This document shows, piece after piece, positions 30,501 through 42,194 of a stretch of DNA of 64,000 bases. A program made the position numbers and the translations under genes. The notes under the pieces were generated by a model that did not search any database, was not told where the DNA came from, and was given only the letters and a program-made list of their open reading frames with translations. Numbering within the stretch: the first letter of the stretch is position 1; each line of letters starts with the position of its first letter. The stretch covers positions 49,705,053 through 49,769,052 of the forward strand of contig CM060732.1 in NCBI GenBank assembly GCA_030704615.1. The letters are read 5' to 3'. Origin of the DNA: Takakia lepidozioides (taxonomy: Eukaryota; Streptophyta; Takakiopsida; Takakiales; Takakiaceae).

Positions 30501-30575
30501 GCTACAAGATCCTTCAAATCACAAGTTTGAGCTTCACACACAATGAACTTACAGGGATTGAGCTTCCAATGCGAA
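30501..30575 (-). pseudogene. Ribosomal protein eS1 fragment, copy 2, part before the insertion
   Basis: The minus strand encodes KLNPCKFIV and [13 protein letters not shown], which connects across the 5.9-kb insertion to AKFI at 24619-24607. The split codons fall in the duplicated GCTACAAG. Confidence 0.65.
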
Positions 30576-31004
30576 CCAAAAGTCTTATATTGATAGCATT
30601 GTTATAAAACACATGGACCAACAATGACAGTCTCTGGAATGACATATAGTACAGTTTCTTGTAGTATGTCGCACACAACTATGTACCAGTGACGTGGATT
30701 CTTTGCCACTTGCCTCTTTTGCCCATTCAGCCATCTCCACATTGCCACAGACTCTGTATGCACCACGCAAGGCCATCCACACCATCCTCTGGAAATGCTA
30801 TAATCAGCCATCTCCACATTGCAATGGATTCTGTCCGCACCAAGCAAGGCCAACTGCATTCAGCAGCCTCCACTTTATTATGGTATTGCAACAACATTGA
30901 AAGCACTTCAATTAATATCCAACAAGAACATGTAGGTTGGAAAACAAAAATTATTGCAGCAGAACTTACATTCGTACTCCTCCCCTTCCACTACACACGG
31001 GAAA
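30576..31004. other. Spacer of the eS1 pseudogene repeat unit
   Basis: Direct-repeat relative of 24036-24430. No gene is supported. Confidence 0.45.
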
Positions 31005-31444
31005 TTTAACCCCTGGTACCTCAACATGCTCCCCTTCAAGCTCTTCTAACTCACCAACATGTCGCTCTATCTTTGCTCCTACCTCCTCATTGTATGTGAT
31101 CCCCCTGATAGCAGCCAAGCAACAAGATACTAGCCAAGAAAACAGCCAATGTATGCAGTGAACGTCGATACTAAACTGAAACTTATCCAGCACTTAAATT
31201 AGAGGAGGGAAGTGAGTTCTACCTCTATAAGCTTGCCCACATCAACTCTGGGAGCTTTCATAATATTTACTTTGTGGATGAAGGTGTTCTGTGTAGGATA
31301 CATACTGGCTGATATCTTCTCAATGTCTTTTCTAATCACCTCTGGAATGAACTTGGCTACAAGAACCTTCAAATCACAAGTTTGAGCTTCATGCACAATG
31401 ATCTCCCTCGTCTTCCACCGAAGCAAGCCGAGACATGGTAACAC
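31005..31444 (-). pseudogene. Ribosomal protein eS1 (S3a), last two exons, copy 3
   Basis: The first exon part (31444 to about 31205) encodes [31 protein letters not shown] and [13 protein letters not shown]. After a short intron the last exon (about 31105-31010) encodes YNEEVGAKIERHVGELEELEGE with an acidic end, as expected for the eS1 C-terminus. Several conserved residues are changed (IGKDIEKA became IRKDIEKI) and I find no exons for the N-terminal two thirds upstream, so it is most likely a pseudogene fragment. Confidence 0.7.
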
Positions 31445-32920
31445 TACTTACATCAGGCTGCATATCGCGAAACAGGTGAAGGACCTGCATGGAAATACTG
31501 GCTGCATACAGTATTTTGCAGTGTTCCTGACAAGCAACCACCATTGCAACCGTCATGTTCTATGGAAATTTCTGTCTCTGTCTCTCTCTGTCTCTCTCTC
31601 TTTCCCACTCACACATGAACCTGAGAAATGAACATCAGAGACTTGAAATGCCTTCATTATCCCCAAAAACTATTGGCTGGTGTACTTGAGATTCTATTTC
31701 TTTCAGAGACTGCCATTCAACTTCTAAGAATTGCATCATTTTGTCGAAGAGCCCTAGAAATTGTCTAACATTTTCGAAATTGTGCGTAGCAAGTGCGCTT
31801 AATGTGGTTGGGTCGCTTCTTTGTGAAGCCAATGCAGAAAATCCGCAACATGTAATTGTCTGTTGTTTTCACATCCACATGTGACTCTATCAGACTCTAC
31901 CATTTCCGCACCAGCCTCCATCAACTTGTCTGTGGTGAAATTTATTCCCTGGACCAATCCCAAGTCAATTTACAACACGGCCTTTAACCCTGACAACAAA
32001 AAAAACTCACTTTAGAGTGCCAAAAGACACAGATTTACCTGAGAATAAGCACTTCAATTTCGCTATGATGTACTGAGTGATAAGAGCCCCATACTAGAAG
32101 CAACGCTGCACCCACTTAAAATGAGAGTAACCTAAAAGTTAGTGAGGACATTGCGACCCTGCACATTCTTGGTGAAGCCAGTTTGACAATTCGCAGAGAG
32201 AACACATATACTGGCGGCCAGCTTCAACCTTTCCTTTGTAATATCTTCCATTATTTGACCGGCCAACCTGTGATGACGACAATGCTACCCATATCCTAAC
32301 AACATTGCATTCGAAAAGAATTCCCAAAATCAAGATCATGAGGGGAAATGTGAAGTTCCCTTTGGAACCTTCCACATAGAATGAAGGGTTTGACAGCGGA
32401 ATAAGGACAAAAAGGGGGAGGAAGATGCAGGTTCCGATTGGGATTTCGCATCGGGCCTGTAGCTTCATGATGGTGATTGGTTATAACTGCTAATGGAAGA
32501 GATGTAGACTTGGCAGTAGATATTTAAACGCTTCGATTATAACTTACCAATCTGACACCAGATAACCTTTGTAAATCCTATCGAATTCTCCCTTCAAATT
32601 CGCATCGTCGATGCTTCCATACATGTCCATGAAGGTAACATTCCAAATTTCTTCAAGTAGATGCAGTTCTCGCCTATGATATGATCACCATGCTATCCTG
32701 CAATCATCGCATTTGAATACACGACCCGTCGTTCAGCCATACTGTCGCACATTCCTTCTCTGCAAACTCCACATTCCAAATGGCATCCTCTGCAGACTCT
32801 CAATTTACAGACTCAATGAAGAATGCGACTTAGTGCTCTACGGTAACTACAAAATGCTTGAGCTATATCAAACCAATAGGAAACTAACACATGTACTAAG
32901 CTGATAGGATTTCGGCAAAC
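31445..32920. other. Intergenic, no gene supported
   Basis: A CT/GT microsatellite-like stretch lies at 31568-31602. A short minus-strand frame at 31635-31832 has no recognised family. The rest shows no coding or repeat structure that I can support. Confidence 0.35.
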
Positions 32921-32924
32921 ATGG

Positions 32925-33300
32925 ATGGATGAGCTCATCCAATAGATGGATCCATACATGTATATGTCTTCAAAATGACACGTGTACTAATAAAGTCATA
33001 TAAATGCCTTTAAAATGCCATGTGTAGTGATGTAGTCATATATATAGAGTCATGAATCAATCTGCAGTCAAACAGTCATAAGTTTACATGCCATGTCATG
33101 CTGTGGATGAACTCGTCCAATGGATGAATACATTCGTGTATTTGCCTTCGAAATGACACGTGTAGCGATGTAGTCGTATAATTAGAGCTGTGAAACCATC
33201 TCCAGTCATGGAGTCATAACATTCCATGAAACGTCGTCCACGTGTAGTCAAACAGATCACACTAGTCATATAAACCATCCCTGTTATTGTGGTCAACAAT
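32925..33300. repeat. Imperfect tandem repeat, unit about 190 bp
   Basis: The series gatgagctcatccaat-gatggat, gacacgtgta and gtagtcatata words recurs from 32925 and again from 33103. Two diverged units are visible. Confidence 0.45.
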
Positions 33301-33404
33301 GTTTGACCAAAGCTTCATAACTTTCCGGAGTCATGTAGTGATAAAACTATTATTGCAACGCATTTCAGCGCTCTGTAGTCATCTACCTAGTGCAGTTTTT
33401 ATGA

Positions 33405-33510
33405 CACCGCCAAAGCCGTAGTCCTAAAAACGCTCATCTCTTGTAGTGACGCCGAAGCCAAAGCCGTAGTCCTAAAAATGCTCATCTCTTGTAGTGACGC
33501 CGAAGCCGCA
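33405..33510. repeat. 48-bp direct repeat ending in CTTGTAGTGACG
   Basis: gccaaagccgtagtccta is followed by aaaa-tgctcatctcttgtagtg in two adjacent copies. On the minus strand each begins CACTACAAGAGATG, which resembles CACTA transposon ends, but no partner terminus was found. Confidence 0.5.
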
Positions 33511-33519
33511 CTACGACTT

Positions 33520-33919
33520 CGTCTCGAGGCTACACGATTATAGTACGTGAACGGAAGCACGTAGCTTCCGCGTTAGCCCGCACTACAAGGCAACCCCCTT
33601 GGTAGCGCAGTTGTAGTACGCGCACGCGCCAGGTGCACACTAGCACGTGAACTCCCAAAGAAGACACGAGTTTCCTTGCCCCTTGGATGGGAGTTACCCG
33701 ATTTCGGTACTGCGCAAACACACAATTACCCCAATTTACCTCTCCCACTTTTGTAAGCTAGCATGCATCCTACACACTAGCCAACCACACCATGCATCAC
33801 CATTCCAAACAAAATAGGATGCACACCATTTGGAAACCATTTCATTTATAAACAAAATTTGTGCAACACAAGTTTTTGCAATTGGATTCCTAAGCTAGCT
33901 AAGCCAGGCTAAGCATGCA
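33520..33919 (-). mobile_element. Probable 3' LTR part of the minus-strand chromovirus
   Basis: The minus strand has a purine-rich tract (GGGGGAGGAAA, complement of 33920-33930) immediately followed by TGCATGCTTAGCC, the expected polypurine tract and TG start of a 3' LTR. A TATAAATG word lies about 75 bp inside. The far LTR end is not resolved, because the sequence runs into the 48-bp repeat region. No second LTR is in the window. Confidence 0.45.
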
Positions 33920-33953
33920 TTTCCTCCCCCATGATCCAAGGTTGATGTCCCCA

Positions 33954-35418
33954 TCAATGCTTCTTCCACTTTTGAGGTCGTCCTTCGAAAGCTGCAACTG
34001 CCTCGGATGCGTTTCCCATTTCTAAGGCACGCACCCAAGTTGCCTCCACTTGATGATCGCCCTTCCATTTCACGAGATACTCTGTTTCTCGATTCTTGAA
34101 CCTTCTTGACTTAAGCACTGCCTCCACCTCGTACTTAGGTTCATTTTCATGATCCAACAGCACAGGTGGTGGACGCAACACTTGATGCCGATTCGGACGC
34201 GCTTCATCTTTAAAGTAAGGCTTCAAAAGGGAGACATGGAATACCAGATGCACCTTGCTGTTTGCCGGCAGTTCCAATTCATACACATCCTCATTCATAA
34301 CCTTCCGGATGCGAAAGAGCCCCGCATACGGAGGTACGAACTTCGGACTCACTTCCGGAGGTAGTCGGAAATTCTTGATGTTCAACCAGACCTCCGTGCC
34401 TGCCTCAAACTTAAGTTCCCTCCGCTTCCGATTTGCCTGTCGTTCATACCGTTTTCTAGCTTTGGCATTGTTGTACTTTGCGAGCTCCAACAAACGTTCG
34501 CGTTCTTCCAGCACTGCCGCTGCTGCCGGTTCCTCAACGTCCTGGGCAGCCCAATTTGTCGGCACTAGAGGTGCTTTTCCATAGACCAATACGAAAGGGG
34601 AAACTCCCTTTGCGGAGTGTTTTGTGTTATTGTAACAGAACTTTGCCGCATCCAAGTGCTCCACCCAGTCTGATTGGTCTGCCGACATATAATTCCGCAA
34701 GATCTGCTTCACCACGGAATTGACTCTTTCGGTTTGGCCGTCCGTCGTAGGTCGGAAGGCGGTGCTCATCTTGAGCCTCATCCCCATTTTCTTCCAAAGT
34801 CCCCTCCAAAATTTACTTGTAAACTTTGGATTGCGGTCCGAGACAATATCCTTCGGGAGTCCATGATGCGAAGTAAAGTCGCCCCGTCTCCTGCGCCGTT
34901 GCCGTCTCTTTGGTGGGAATGAAATGGCCCATTTTACTGAACCTATCCACCACCACCATGATTGCATCGAATCCTTTTGACAGCGGCATAGCAGTCATGA
35001 AATCCATCGAGACACTTTCCCAAGACCCCTCTAGAATCGGCAAGGGTTGTAACAGCCCCGCTTGCTTTTTGTACTCGCTCCGGTTTTGTTGGCATGTGGT
35101 GCATGTTTTGGCATACTCCTCGACCTCCTCCCTCAGTTTGGGCCAGAAATACTCTTTTTTCAAGAGTGCCGCGGTGCGCTTGGCTCCGCTGTGGCCCGCA
35201 AACGGGCCATCGTGGCATTCTCTCAAGAGACTATCTTCGATCCCTCCCTTCGGCACGTAGAGGTGCTTTTGCTTGTACCAGAGCAGTCCATTGTGCAAGT
35301 GGAATTGCGATTTAACCCCCATCCTCAAGTCCCGCATCACGGACTTTGCCATCTCATCCTTCCGGTAAGCCGTCCAGATCTTCCTTTGGAGCGCCGTCTC
35401 GCCCCTGTACACCAACAT
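33954..35418 (-). pseudogene. Chromovirus integrase with C-terminal chromodomain, broken
   Basis: On the minus strand from 35418: the HHCC zinc domain (HDGPFAGHSGAKRTA, CTTCQQN) and the catalytic core (MDFMTAMPLSKG, VVVDRFSKMGHF). After a frameshift near 34880 come HGLPKDIVSDRNPKF, the Glu-bearing TDGQTERVNSVVKQ and the GAGTEVWLNIKNF-like domain. A chromodomain follows (YEVEAVLKSRRFKNRETEYLVKWKG), which in this lineage directs insertion to marked chromatin. The stop lies at 33954-33956. One frameshift breaks the catalytic triad across two frames. Confidence 0.85.
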
Positions 35419-36885
35419 GAGCTGCTACTTTCTACTTAAAGCATCGGCCACCACATTGTCCTGTCCCGGTTTGTATTGGATATCCACGTCGAACAGTGCC
35501 AAAGTGTCTTGTCACCTAAGTTGTTTTGGGAACAACTTAGGCTGTGTGGCAAAATACTTCACCGTGACATTGTCCGTGAACACCTTCACCGGGTTGGAAC
35601 CAACATAGTGCCGCCAAAGCTCAAGGCAATGCACCATCGCCTTCATTTCTTTCTCGTGCGTAGGCCACCTTTGCTCCACTTCATTCAGTTTCTTACTTTC
35701 GTAAGCCACTGGACGTCCATCCTGCATGAGCATACCCCTAATTGTGCTGTCCGAAGCATCCGTATGAATCTCAAATGGACGGTCGAACTCCGGGATTTTT
35801 AGGACCGGAGCTTCCGCCATCCGCTCCTTCAACTCGGCAAAAGCTTGGCCACAAAAGGTGTTCCATACCCATACCTTGGACTTACACATAAGGTCCAACA
35901 GCGGCCCCACGATCTTGGCGAAATTTCTCACATACTTCCGGTAATAGGAGGCGAGTCCTAGGAAGGATTGCACTCCCGAAACCAAAGTCGGAGGTTCCCA
36001 GTCCAAGATCGCCCTCACCTTTTTGTCATCCATTTCGATCCCATCCTGTGTAATCACATGTCCTAGGAACTCCGCTTTTGTGACCCCGAATTTGCACTTT
36101 GAAGCTTTGGCATACAGCTTCCCTTCCCGCAATTTCTGGAACACCCTTTTGAGGTGCTCCAGGTGCTCTTCCTTTGTTTTCGAGTACACCAAGATGTCGT
36201 CGATGTACACGATCACAAAGTCATCAAACCACTCCTGGAAAAGGCTGTTCATTAGCGTGCTAAAGGTCGCGGGTGCGTTGGTGAGCCCAAAAGACATCAC
36301 CAAGAACTCATATGAACCATATCTTGTTCTGCACGCGGTCTTCTCCTCATCTCCTTCCGCCACTCGGATTTTATGGTAGCCAGAGCGCAAATCGATCCGG
36401 CTGAAATACTTTGCTCCTGCCAACCAATCGAAGAGGTCGTCGATCCTAGGCAAAGGGTACCGGTTCTTGATAGTCACCTTATTTAGAGCCCTGCTATCGA
36501 CACACATCCGCAGCGTCCCATCCTTCTTGTCTGCGAATAGCACCGGGGCTCCGTAAGGTGACTTACTCGGCCGGATGTACCCCTTTGACATTAGATCCTT
36601 GAGCTGAGTCTTCAGCTCGATCAACTCTCTGTGGCTCAACTGGTAGGGCGCCTTGGCAGGCGGATCCGATCCCGGTATCACCTCAATCTTGTGGTCAACT
36701 ACTCTTCGCGGTGACAAGCCACTTGGTAAATCCTCTGGCAACACATCCTGGTATTTCTCCAAGATCCCCTTGATCCAATGTGGGCTCGGCTCCATATCGC
36801 CTTCTCCGTCCACTTGTCTTACATAAAGCAAAAACTGGGGCTCGTGTGGCTCCTCCACAGCCCACTTCTTTGCTGACAGCAGCAC
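35419..36885 (-). pseudogene. pol: Chromovirus reverse transcriptase-RNase H, broken
   Basis: The minus strand reads the linker before RT ([12 protein letters not shown]), fingers ([21 protein letters not shown]), palm with [18 protein letters not shown], and RNase H ([28 protein letters not shown]). Two in-frame stops follow, at about 35512 (where a Trp is expected) and 35421, flanking GQDNVVADALSRK. Gag and protease are absent: the frame is cut at 36885 exactly where the CACTA-like terminus begins. It is a different lineage from the plus-strand element at 8-23 kb. Confidence 0.85.
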
Positions 36886-37015
36886 TACAGGAAAAGGGGG
36901 GGTTTTGCAACGTCGCGGCCACGCCGCGGCGTCGTAAAACAGCCCTTTACGGGCAGGGGGAAAAACCCAAATTTGCGACGTCCGTCGCCAAAAAAACGTC
37001 GCAAACTATGCGAGT
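36883..37015 (+). mobile_element. CACTA-like left terminus
   Basis: It starts CACTACAGGAAAAGGGGG and continues with GTTTTGC-ACGTCGC and repeated GCGACG/CGTCGC subterminal words, the arrangement typical of CACTA (En/Spm) ends. It lies at the break in the chromovirus pol. A related end in opposite orientation is at 46620-46845, but the flanking trinucleotides (CAG here, CTT there) do not match, so pairing is unproven. Confidence 0.5.
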
Positions 37016-37019
37016 TTGG

Positions 37020-38579
37020 TTGAACCTCATGCAAAGCGCATGAAGGCTTTACAGCAGCAGTTAGATGTGTAAAGGCTCACATAGGAGCACACTCTAAGGG
37101 GTGCCACACACAACTTGGTGGATAACCACCTTATGCAGGTCTGGTTAGCACAAGGGCCGGTGGAAGGCAAAGCACCACGGAAGCTCACCCAGGGCGAGAT
37201 GAATGAGCTCAGACTGCAGGTGCAGTACATTGCCACAACTACTATAGACAATGTCTATAGTAGGATAGCGGAGCTACAGGAGGATGTAGAAGGCCTGCAG
37301 ACTCAGGTGGATGACCTGAGTTCAAATATTGACAAGAGAGTCTTTATACCTGAGGAGCAGCTGATGGCTACTTATTTACAAGCCAGAACTCTAATTTTTC
37401 AGTCTTCTTCGCAAGGGGTGCAAGAGATGCTAGTGGTAGAAGGGCCAGTGCTACCAATACCACAACAAGTGACTGTGCAGGTAGCTGACCCTGCTATTAC
37501 TACAGCCACACCACAGCCTGAGGTATGGGGGGATGCTGCTTTTAACCCACCTAAGACTCCTGCTACACGGGAGTACAGTCGGGCTATGATTATGCCCTTC
37601 AACCAAATTCCCATTGTGTTGGATTTGGCTTGGAAGGAATTTAGTCCTCCGCAGTCGTTGGCACATTACTACCAGATCATGCGCATTGGCTGCCAGTGGC
37701 AACTAGGACTAAGGTTCTTCCGAACAATCGACCCATTGAGGATCATCACTTTGCGAGGTACTGGTCTGAAGCAAGTACCATGTTGAAGGAATTAATTGCC
37801 TTCCAAGTTGTACATGGGTACATTTATACCAAGACCAAGGAGGTAGCAAGTATTGTCATGGGCTGTGGATTATACTATGCTGCTTGTTTTCCGACACGTT
37901 ATCACATTGAGCAGCAAAAGATGCAATCGCAATTTCTGAGTTATTCCAGTGGGGATCATTGGGTCTTACCTTCCGTGCCACCTCATATGTACCTATATGA
38001 AGCAAAAGTTATGATGCAAAAGGATTCCCAACTTCGTTCATGGTTTCATTCGGCCTGGAACAATTTGACAACACAGAAATTCGGCCCTGACGATATTTTC
38101 TTTAAGGGAGGCATGGAAATACTTGCACTGTTCCCAAGTCATTAGCACACCACTCACCTTTACGGACAAGGAGTTCAGGGTGTTCACCAATTTTGCCATT
38201 AAGCGCTTACAACAAGTTGTACAGTTTAAACTTCCAGACATGGTGGGACCACATTGTATACCCCAGAGGATTCCAGTTAGAGTTCGACCGTTAAAACACC
38301 TCAGGGGGGACAAGGATTCTGATACTATTGTTTCTTCAGCGGACTCTTTTGATATGGCAGAAGACTATGCACTTCAGATGGCAGAAAAGAAACGACGGGG
38401 ATCTCCTATGCCTGAAAGGTTACCTCGATATGCCAAAGGAGGGTCAGACATTTCCGGGTAGTGCTCAATCATCTCCGTCGACCAGTGACAAGACTCGGGC
38501 TCGCACACGGAGTCCTTCACGAGACTCTCACCGTCAGAAGGGTGTTCGATCACAAAGGTTTGCTAATCCTAAACAGTAA
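37020..38579 (+). pseudogene. Third ORF of the gypsy element, C-terminal part, broken
   Basis: Reading pieces: the end of a coiled coil with two stops (KRMKALQQQ, 37020-37115), then 37115-37786 (LTQGEMNELRLQVQYIA, RIAELQEDVEGLQTQVDDLSSNI). A shifted frame to 38145 has YWSEASTMLKELIAFQVVHGYIY and MGCGLYYAACFP, and further shifted frames run to 38579 with a Ser/Arg-rich end. It directly precedes a polypurine tract and 3' LTR and its coiled coil suits the segment at 22070-22430. It is therefore probably the C-terminal half of the third ORF, after a deletion or insertion. At least three frameshifts or stops are present. Confidence 0.5.
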
Positions 38580-38600
38580 ACCGTGAGGACACGACTTTTT

Positions 38601-38618
38601 GAGAGGGGGAGGGGTAAA
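38601..38618 (+). promoter_or_regulatory. Polypurine tract before LTR B
   Basis: GAGAGGGGGAGGGGTAAA lies immediately upstream of the TGTTAG start, as required for plus-strand priming. It identifies LTR B as a 3' LTR. Confidence 0.8.
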
Positions 38619-39563
38619 TGTTAGAGGGCTGCTTGGGACTTTAACGCTTTTACGGGTTCTGTGGGGTACCCTTAATTTTTACACAAACTGAGACCAACAG
38701 GAGCCTTAGGGGTGACAGCAGCAGGCTTTAAGGGGGGGGGGGGGGGGGGTTACACAGCTCGACACAGCCCGTCACAGCCGCCACAGCCTGACACAGCCAG
38801 TCACAGCCGCCACAGCCCGTCACAACCAGTCACAGCCAACACAGCCCGCCACAGCCAGTCACAGCCGCCACAGCCGACACAGCCCGATACAGCCCGACAC
38901 AACCTTACACAGCCAGTCACAGCTCGGCACAGCTTGACACAGCCTGTCACAGTACATGGGGAACAGTTATCATTGGCAGAGAACGACTGTGAAGGAACGA
39001 CATCTGCAGAAGGAACGTGTTACTACAGGGATGACGGTTAATTAGTTAGGTGGTTAGAACAGCTTTGGGCAGATAAGGGGAGCGCTTCACAGGGAGCGCT
39101 TCTTGGTCATGTAGGAGAGGAGATCAGGCGGAGAGCAAGAAGGAGAGCAGAAAGAAGGAGAAAAGATGAACAGTAGATGCTTATTTCATGCAGAGCTGTA
39201 GTGATACTGTAGGGCAGATTAGAGTCACCATGACATTGGCCTGATACCTGATAAATCGTAATCTGATACTTATTCGATACAAGCACACTGTGTAGAGAGA
39301 CATGAGTGAAGCTGTGAAATGTATGCATGATTAATTGGAATTAAGTAGATACTGAAGCAATCTGATGCTTCAGTATCAGAAAAGGTGAATTGATAACATG
39401 AAGGCAAGAAGGAATACAAATGGGAAGCACAACCATGATTCACTAGCTGTAGGTCATGACTGATTGTACTGAGCGGGCTGAGTGCTTAGAAATATCCAAC
39501 TCTTCTATCTTGGAGTTTCCACCTCGGATAGCGAAGGGATGGGTGAGTAAAAGCCGTTCGACA
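38619..39563 (+). mobile_element. 3' LTR (copy B) of the Tat/Athila-like element
   Basis: It has the same start (TGTTAGAGGG) and end (TTCGACA) as LTR A, with most of the sequence alike by eye. It contains an 18-nt poly-G run (38732-38749) and an enlarged CACAGCC minisatellite (38753-38955). The five bases after it, CTCCC, do not match those before LTR A (GGGGT). LTR A and B are therefore of one subfamily but not proven partners of one insertion. Confidence 0.85.
38753..38955 (+). repeat. CACAGCC minisatellite in LTR B
   Basis: About 20 units of 9-10 bp (cacagcccgt, cacagccgc, cacagccagt...). It is the longest LTR version in the window and lies next to an 18-nt poly-G run. Confidence 0.85.
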
Positions 39564-40660
39564 CTCCCCTTCAAGTCATAGTTAGTCGCTTTGATGCGCA
39601 CGCCTAACTCCCAAACTGGCCGCCCAGCCAACTCAGAGCTTCGGCTGCTCACCGGGGCATAACGGTCCCCCTTTTATCCTCCACAAGACCCTCTCCCAAT
39701 TTGGGCCTAGTGGAAATTCCCTTTGGTTGTTGGCAGTCCGGAACAGCTCCCCACACTTTGGTCGCTTTCTGGTTTGCACGCTTATTCACTAGTTTTTGGT
39801 CACCAATGGGCTTGCACCGTTCTCGGGGTTACTACTCCATATATGTACTTCTGTGACTGTCCGTGGGGGTTTCACAAACAACCCAATCATTTTATGACGA
39901 ACCACCACGAAAACCCTTGATTTCCGGTGATGAGTCGCGGTGAGTCTTGGCCCACCCACCACGGCCCCATTGGACCGTGATGAGTCCCAAGACTCCCCAC
40001 GACCCCCACCACAAGGTCTCCGCCCCCATGGTGAGTCCTATGTCACCCCCACTAAGTCCCACTAAGCTACCACCACCCTTCGTGGAACCACCCCCGCCGC
40101 AACCTGGTGTGTGGGGCTCCACCTAGTGAGCGCCTTCGCCTCCTTGAGTGCCTTGGGTACTCAAGGGTGCTTCAGCCCCCATATCTATTGTTGCCACCAC
40201 CCCCACCACAGGGGCAACACCCTCTTGTGTCCTGACCCCCCGCCAGGGCCGCGACATCTACCAGCTGGTATTGTGCAGACATGATACTCATACTCATATT
40301 AATATCTGAAAAAAAATACATCCACCACTATATAGACCAAACTTGTATGAAAATTTTGTGATATGTCTAGTACCAGGACCAGTGTAGTACGTCCTAAACC
40401 TAATACCAGAACAACATTGGTTAGCATCCCTAAAAAGAGGTTATTTTGTCCTCTCATTATAATTAAGGGGCCTGATTTGCGAGCTCTCGCACCAGGTGTT
40501 TCCGTGTACGCTAGTCGCGTAATGGCTCCGCCCTATTTTTTATTTTTTATTTTTTTTAAGGAAAACCTGGGAGCGACTACTCACAATTCAGGCCTTTGAG
40601 GAGGGGAAAATACTATTTACAAAACTGAATGGCTAGTGCTGGCGGTCCTGATTTTATTTT
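39564..40660. other. Intergenic, no gene supported
   Basis: The first 150 bp are open on the minus strand and might belong to another element. A C-rich region (39940-40260) and a direct-repeat relative of 5995-6120 (40440-40510) follow. No gene can be supported. Confidence 0.35.
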
Positions 40661-40667
40661 TAAGATA

Positions 40668-41870
40668 TGTCATGGTTTTAGTCATGGTTAACTAGAATTA
40701 CCTACTTCTAGTTAACTAGAATATTTTGGATATTTATATTTGTATTTTGTGTGTTGGGACTTCATTTGGTCTCATATGCCAAGTGAGGTGTCAAACCTCA
40801 CTTGGGACATGGGGATGGGTTTTCCCCTTGTGAGTGTTGAGGAAGATTCATCTTCTTGTAGTTGAGCCTCCGTGAGCATCTCTTACCTCCATTGCTCTAG
40901 GTATTGAGATGGAGTGTGTTGAGGGCTTTGTAGGGTGGATTCCCTTAGCAAGGGTGCCTTTGGCTTGACTTAGTTTATGTGATTGAGTGGATTCATGAGT
41001 GGAGTGTTTCCCTTGTGTTCATTTTCATTATCACTACAAGAAGATGACCTTATGTTTGTGAGGGTTAGTTTAGCACTTGTGTGTTAAAGAGCTTGGGAAG
41101 ATAGCTCTTGTGTTGCAAGGTGTTGCATATATTGCAAAGAAAAATCCTTGTGATGTTAGTGCTTTGAGAGATATTGCTTTGCCCTAAGGAGGTGGAGAGC
41201 TCAAAGATGGAGCTCTTGTAGATCACAAGGCTTGCAAGGAAAGGTGCTTGGTGAAGTTGCATGCACCAATGAATTGAGAGCAAGGAGAATTTAGCTCTTG
41301 TATTACAAGGCTTGCAAGGGTTACAAGGAAAGGTACTTGTGGTGTTACATCAAGGTGTTGGGGAGCTCAAGAATGAGCTTGTTTGCCACAAGATTTGCAA
41401 AGATTGCAAGAGGGAAGTCTTGTGTGTGTGGAAGCATGGATTCTAAGGATTGAGAATCATTTCTATGCTTTATGGAGTCAATGGTGTGTGCCATGGCTTG
41501 TGGAGAGCAACTAAATGATTGTTAGTATTCATTTCACTATCAATCTAGGGTTAAGCAAGCTCAAGTATGGATGTTGTGGAAGACAAGCCAATGAGCTACA
41601 TAGGCTTGGGCTTGAAGACAACAAGGGCAATCACTTGGAGATCATTAGGAAGCTCAAGAGGTTTGAAGGGGAGCATGTGAAAAAGTCTTCCAATCATGGT
41701 GGTGTAGAGCCAAGCTTAGGGCATTGGAAGGGCTTGGAGAACAACTTGTGGAAAGTCCTTGAAGAGCAACTTGTGGAAAGTCCTTGAAGAGCAATCATCA
41801 TTCAAGCATGCTTCCCAAGTGTGGCTTCAAATTTCAAGCATAGGATTGTGTGCTTAGAATGTATGGTGGA
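40668..41870 (+). repeat. Dispersed repeat, copy 2
   Basis: It begins TGTCATGGTTTTAGTCATGG and matches the minus strand of 3836-5175 in the same order of words for over a kilobase, with a loosely repeated gagctcttg / cttgcaagg middle part. The start resembles an LTR start but no matching end or target duplication was identified. Confidence 0.6.
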
Positions 41871-42024
41871 CAGCGATGTATGTTGTGGCACGATGCTTAG
41901 GTGCACGAAAGATTTTTAAAACACAAAATTGAAACCATTAGCACACACAATAATCCTGAGGATAATAGTTAAAAAATAAATGTAAAATTTAGATTCAAAA
42001 TATTTTATATTTTTATTGAGAGAT

Positions 42025-42130
42025 AAATCTGAAGAGAACTAAATATAATGGAATTCAATGTGATGAAACTGAAGAGAACTGAACATAATGGAAGTCATTG
42101 TGATAAAACTGAGAGAAAACAAATATAATA
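42025..42130. repeat. Tandem repeat, unit about 47 bp
   Basis: aactgaa-gagaact-aa-ataatgga-ttca-tgtgat words recur two to three times. Confidence 0.5.
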
Positions 42131-42194
42131 GGGCACACGTGCAACCTCTGATAGGATCGTACGCCGGTTTTCCGGCATGTCAAATCTTCCCCAC

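Noticed and set aside
31635-31832. Short minus-strand ORF of 65 residues
   Set aside because: No recognisable family, no splice or promoter evidence, and no repeat copy to test conservation.
8345-39563. One intact 31-kb retrotransposon
   Set aside because: The flanking pentamers of LTR A and LTR B differ, and the interior contains unrelated pieces and a partial second copy.
41032-41040. CACTACAAG at 41032 as a CACTA terminus pairing with 46845
   Set aside because: It lies inside the dispersed repeat, and the other copy of that repeat continues across the same position, so it is not a boundary.
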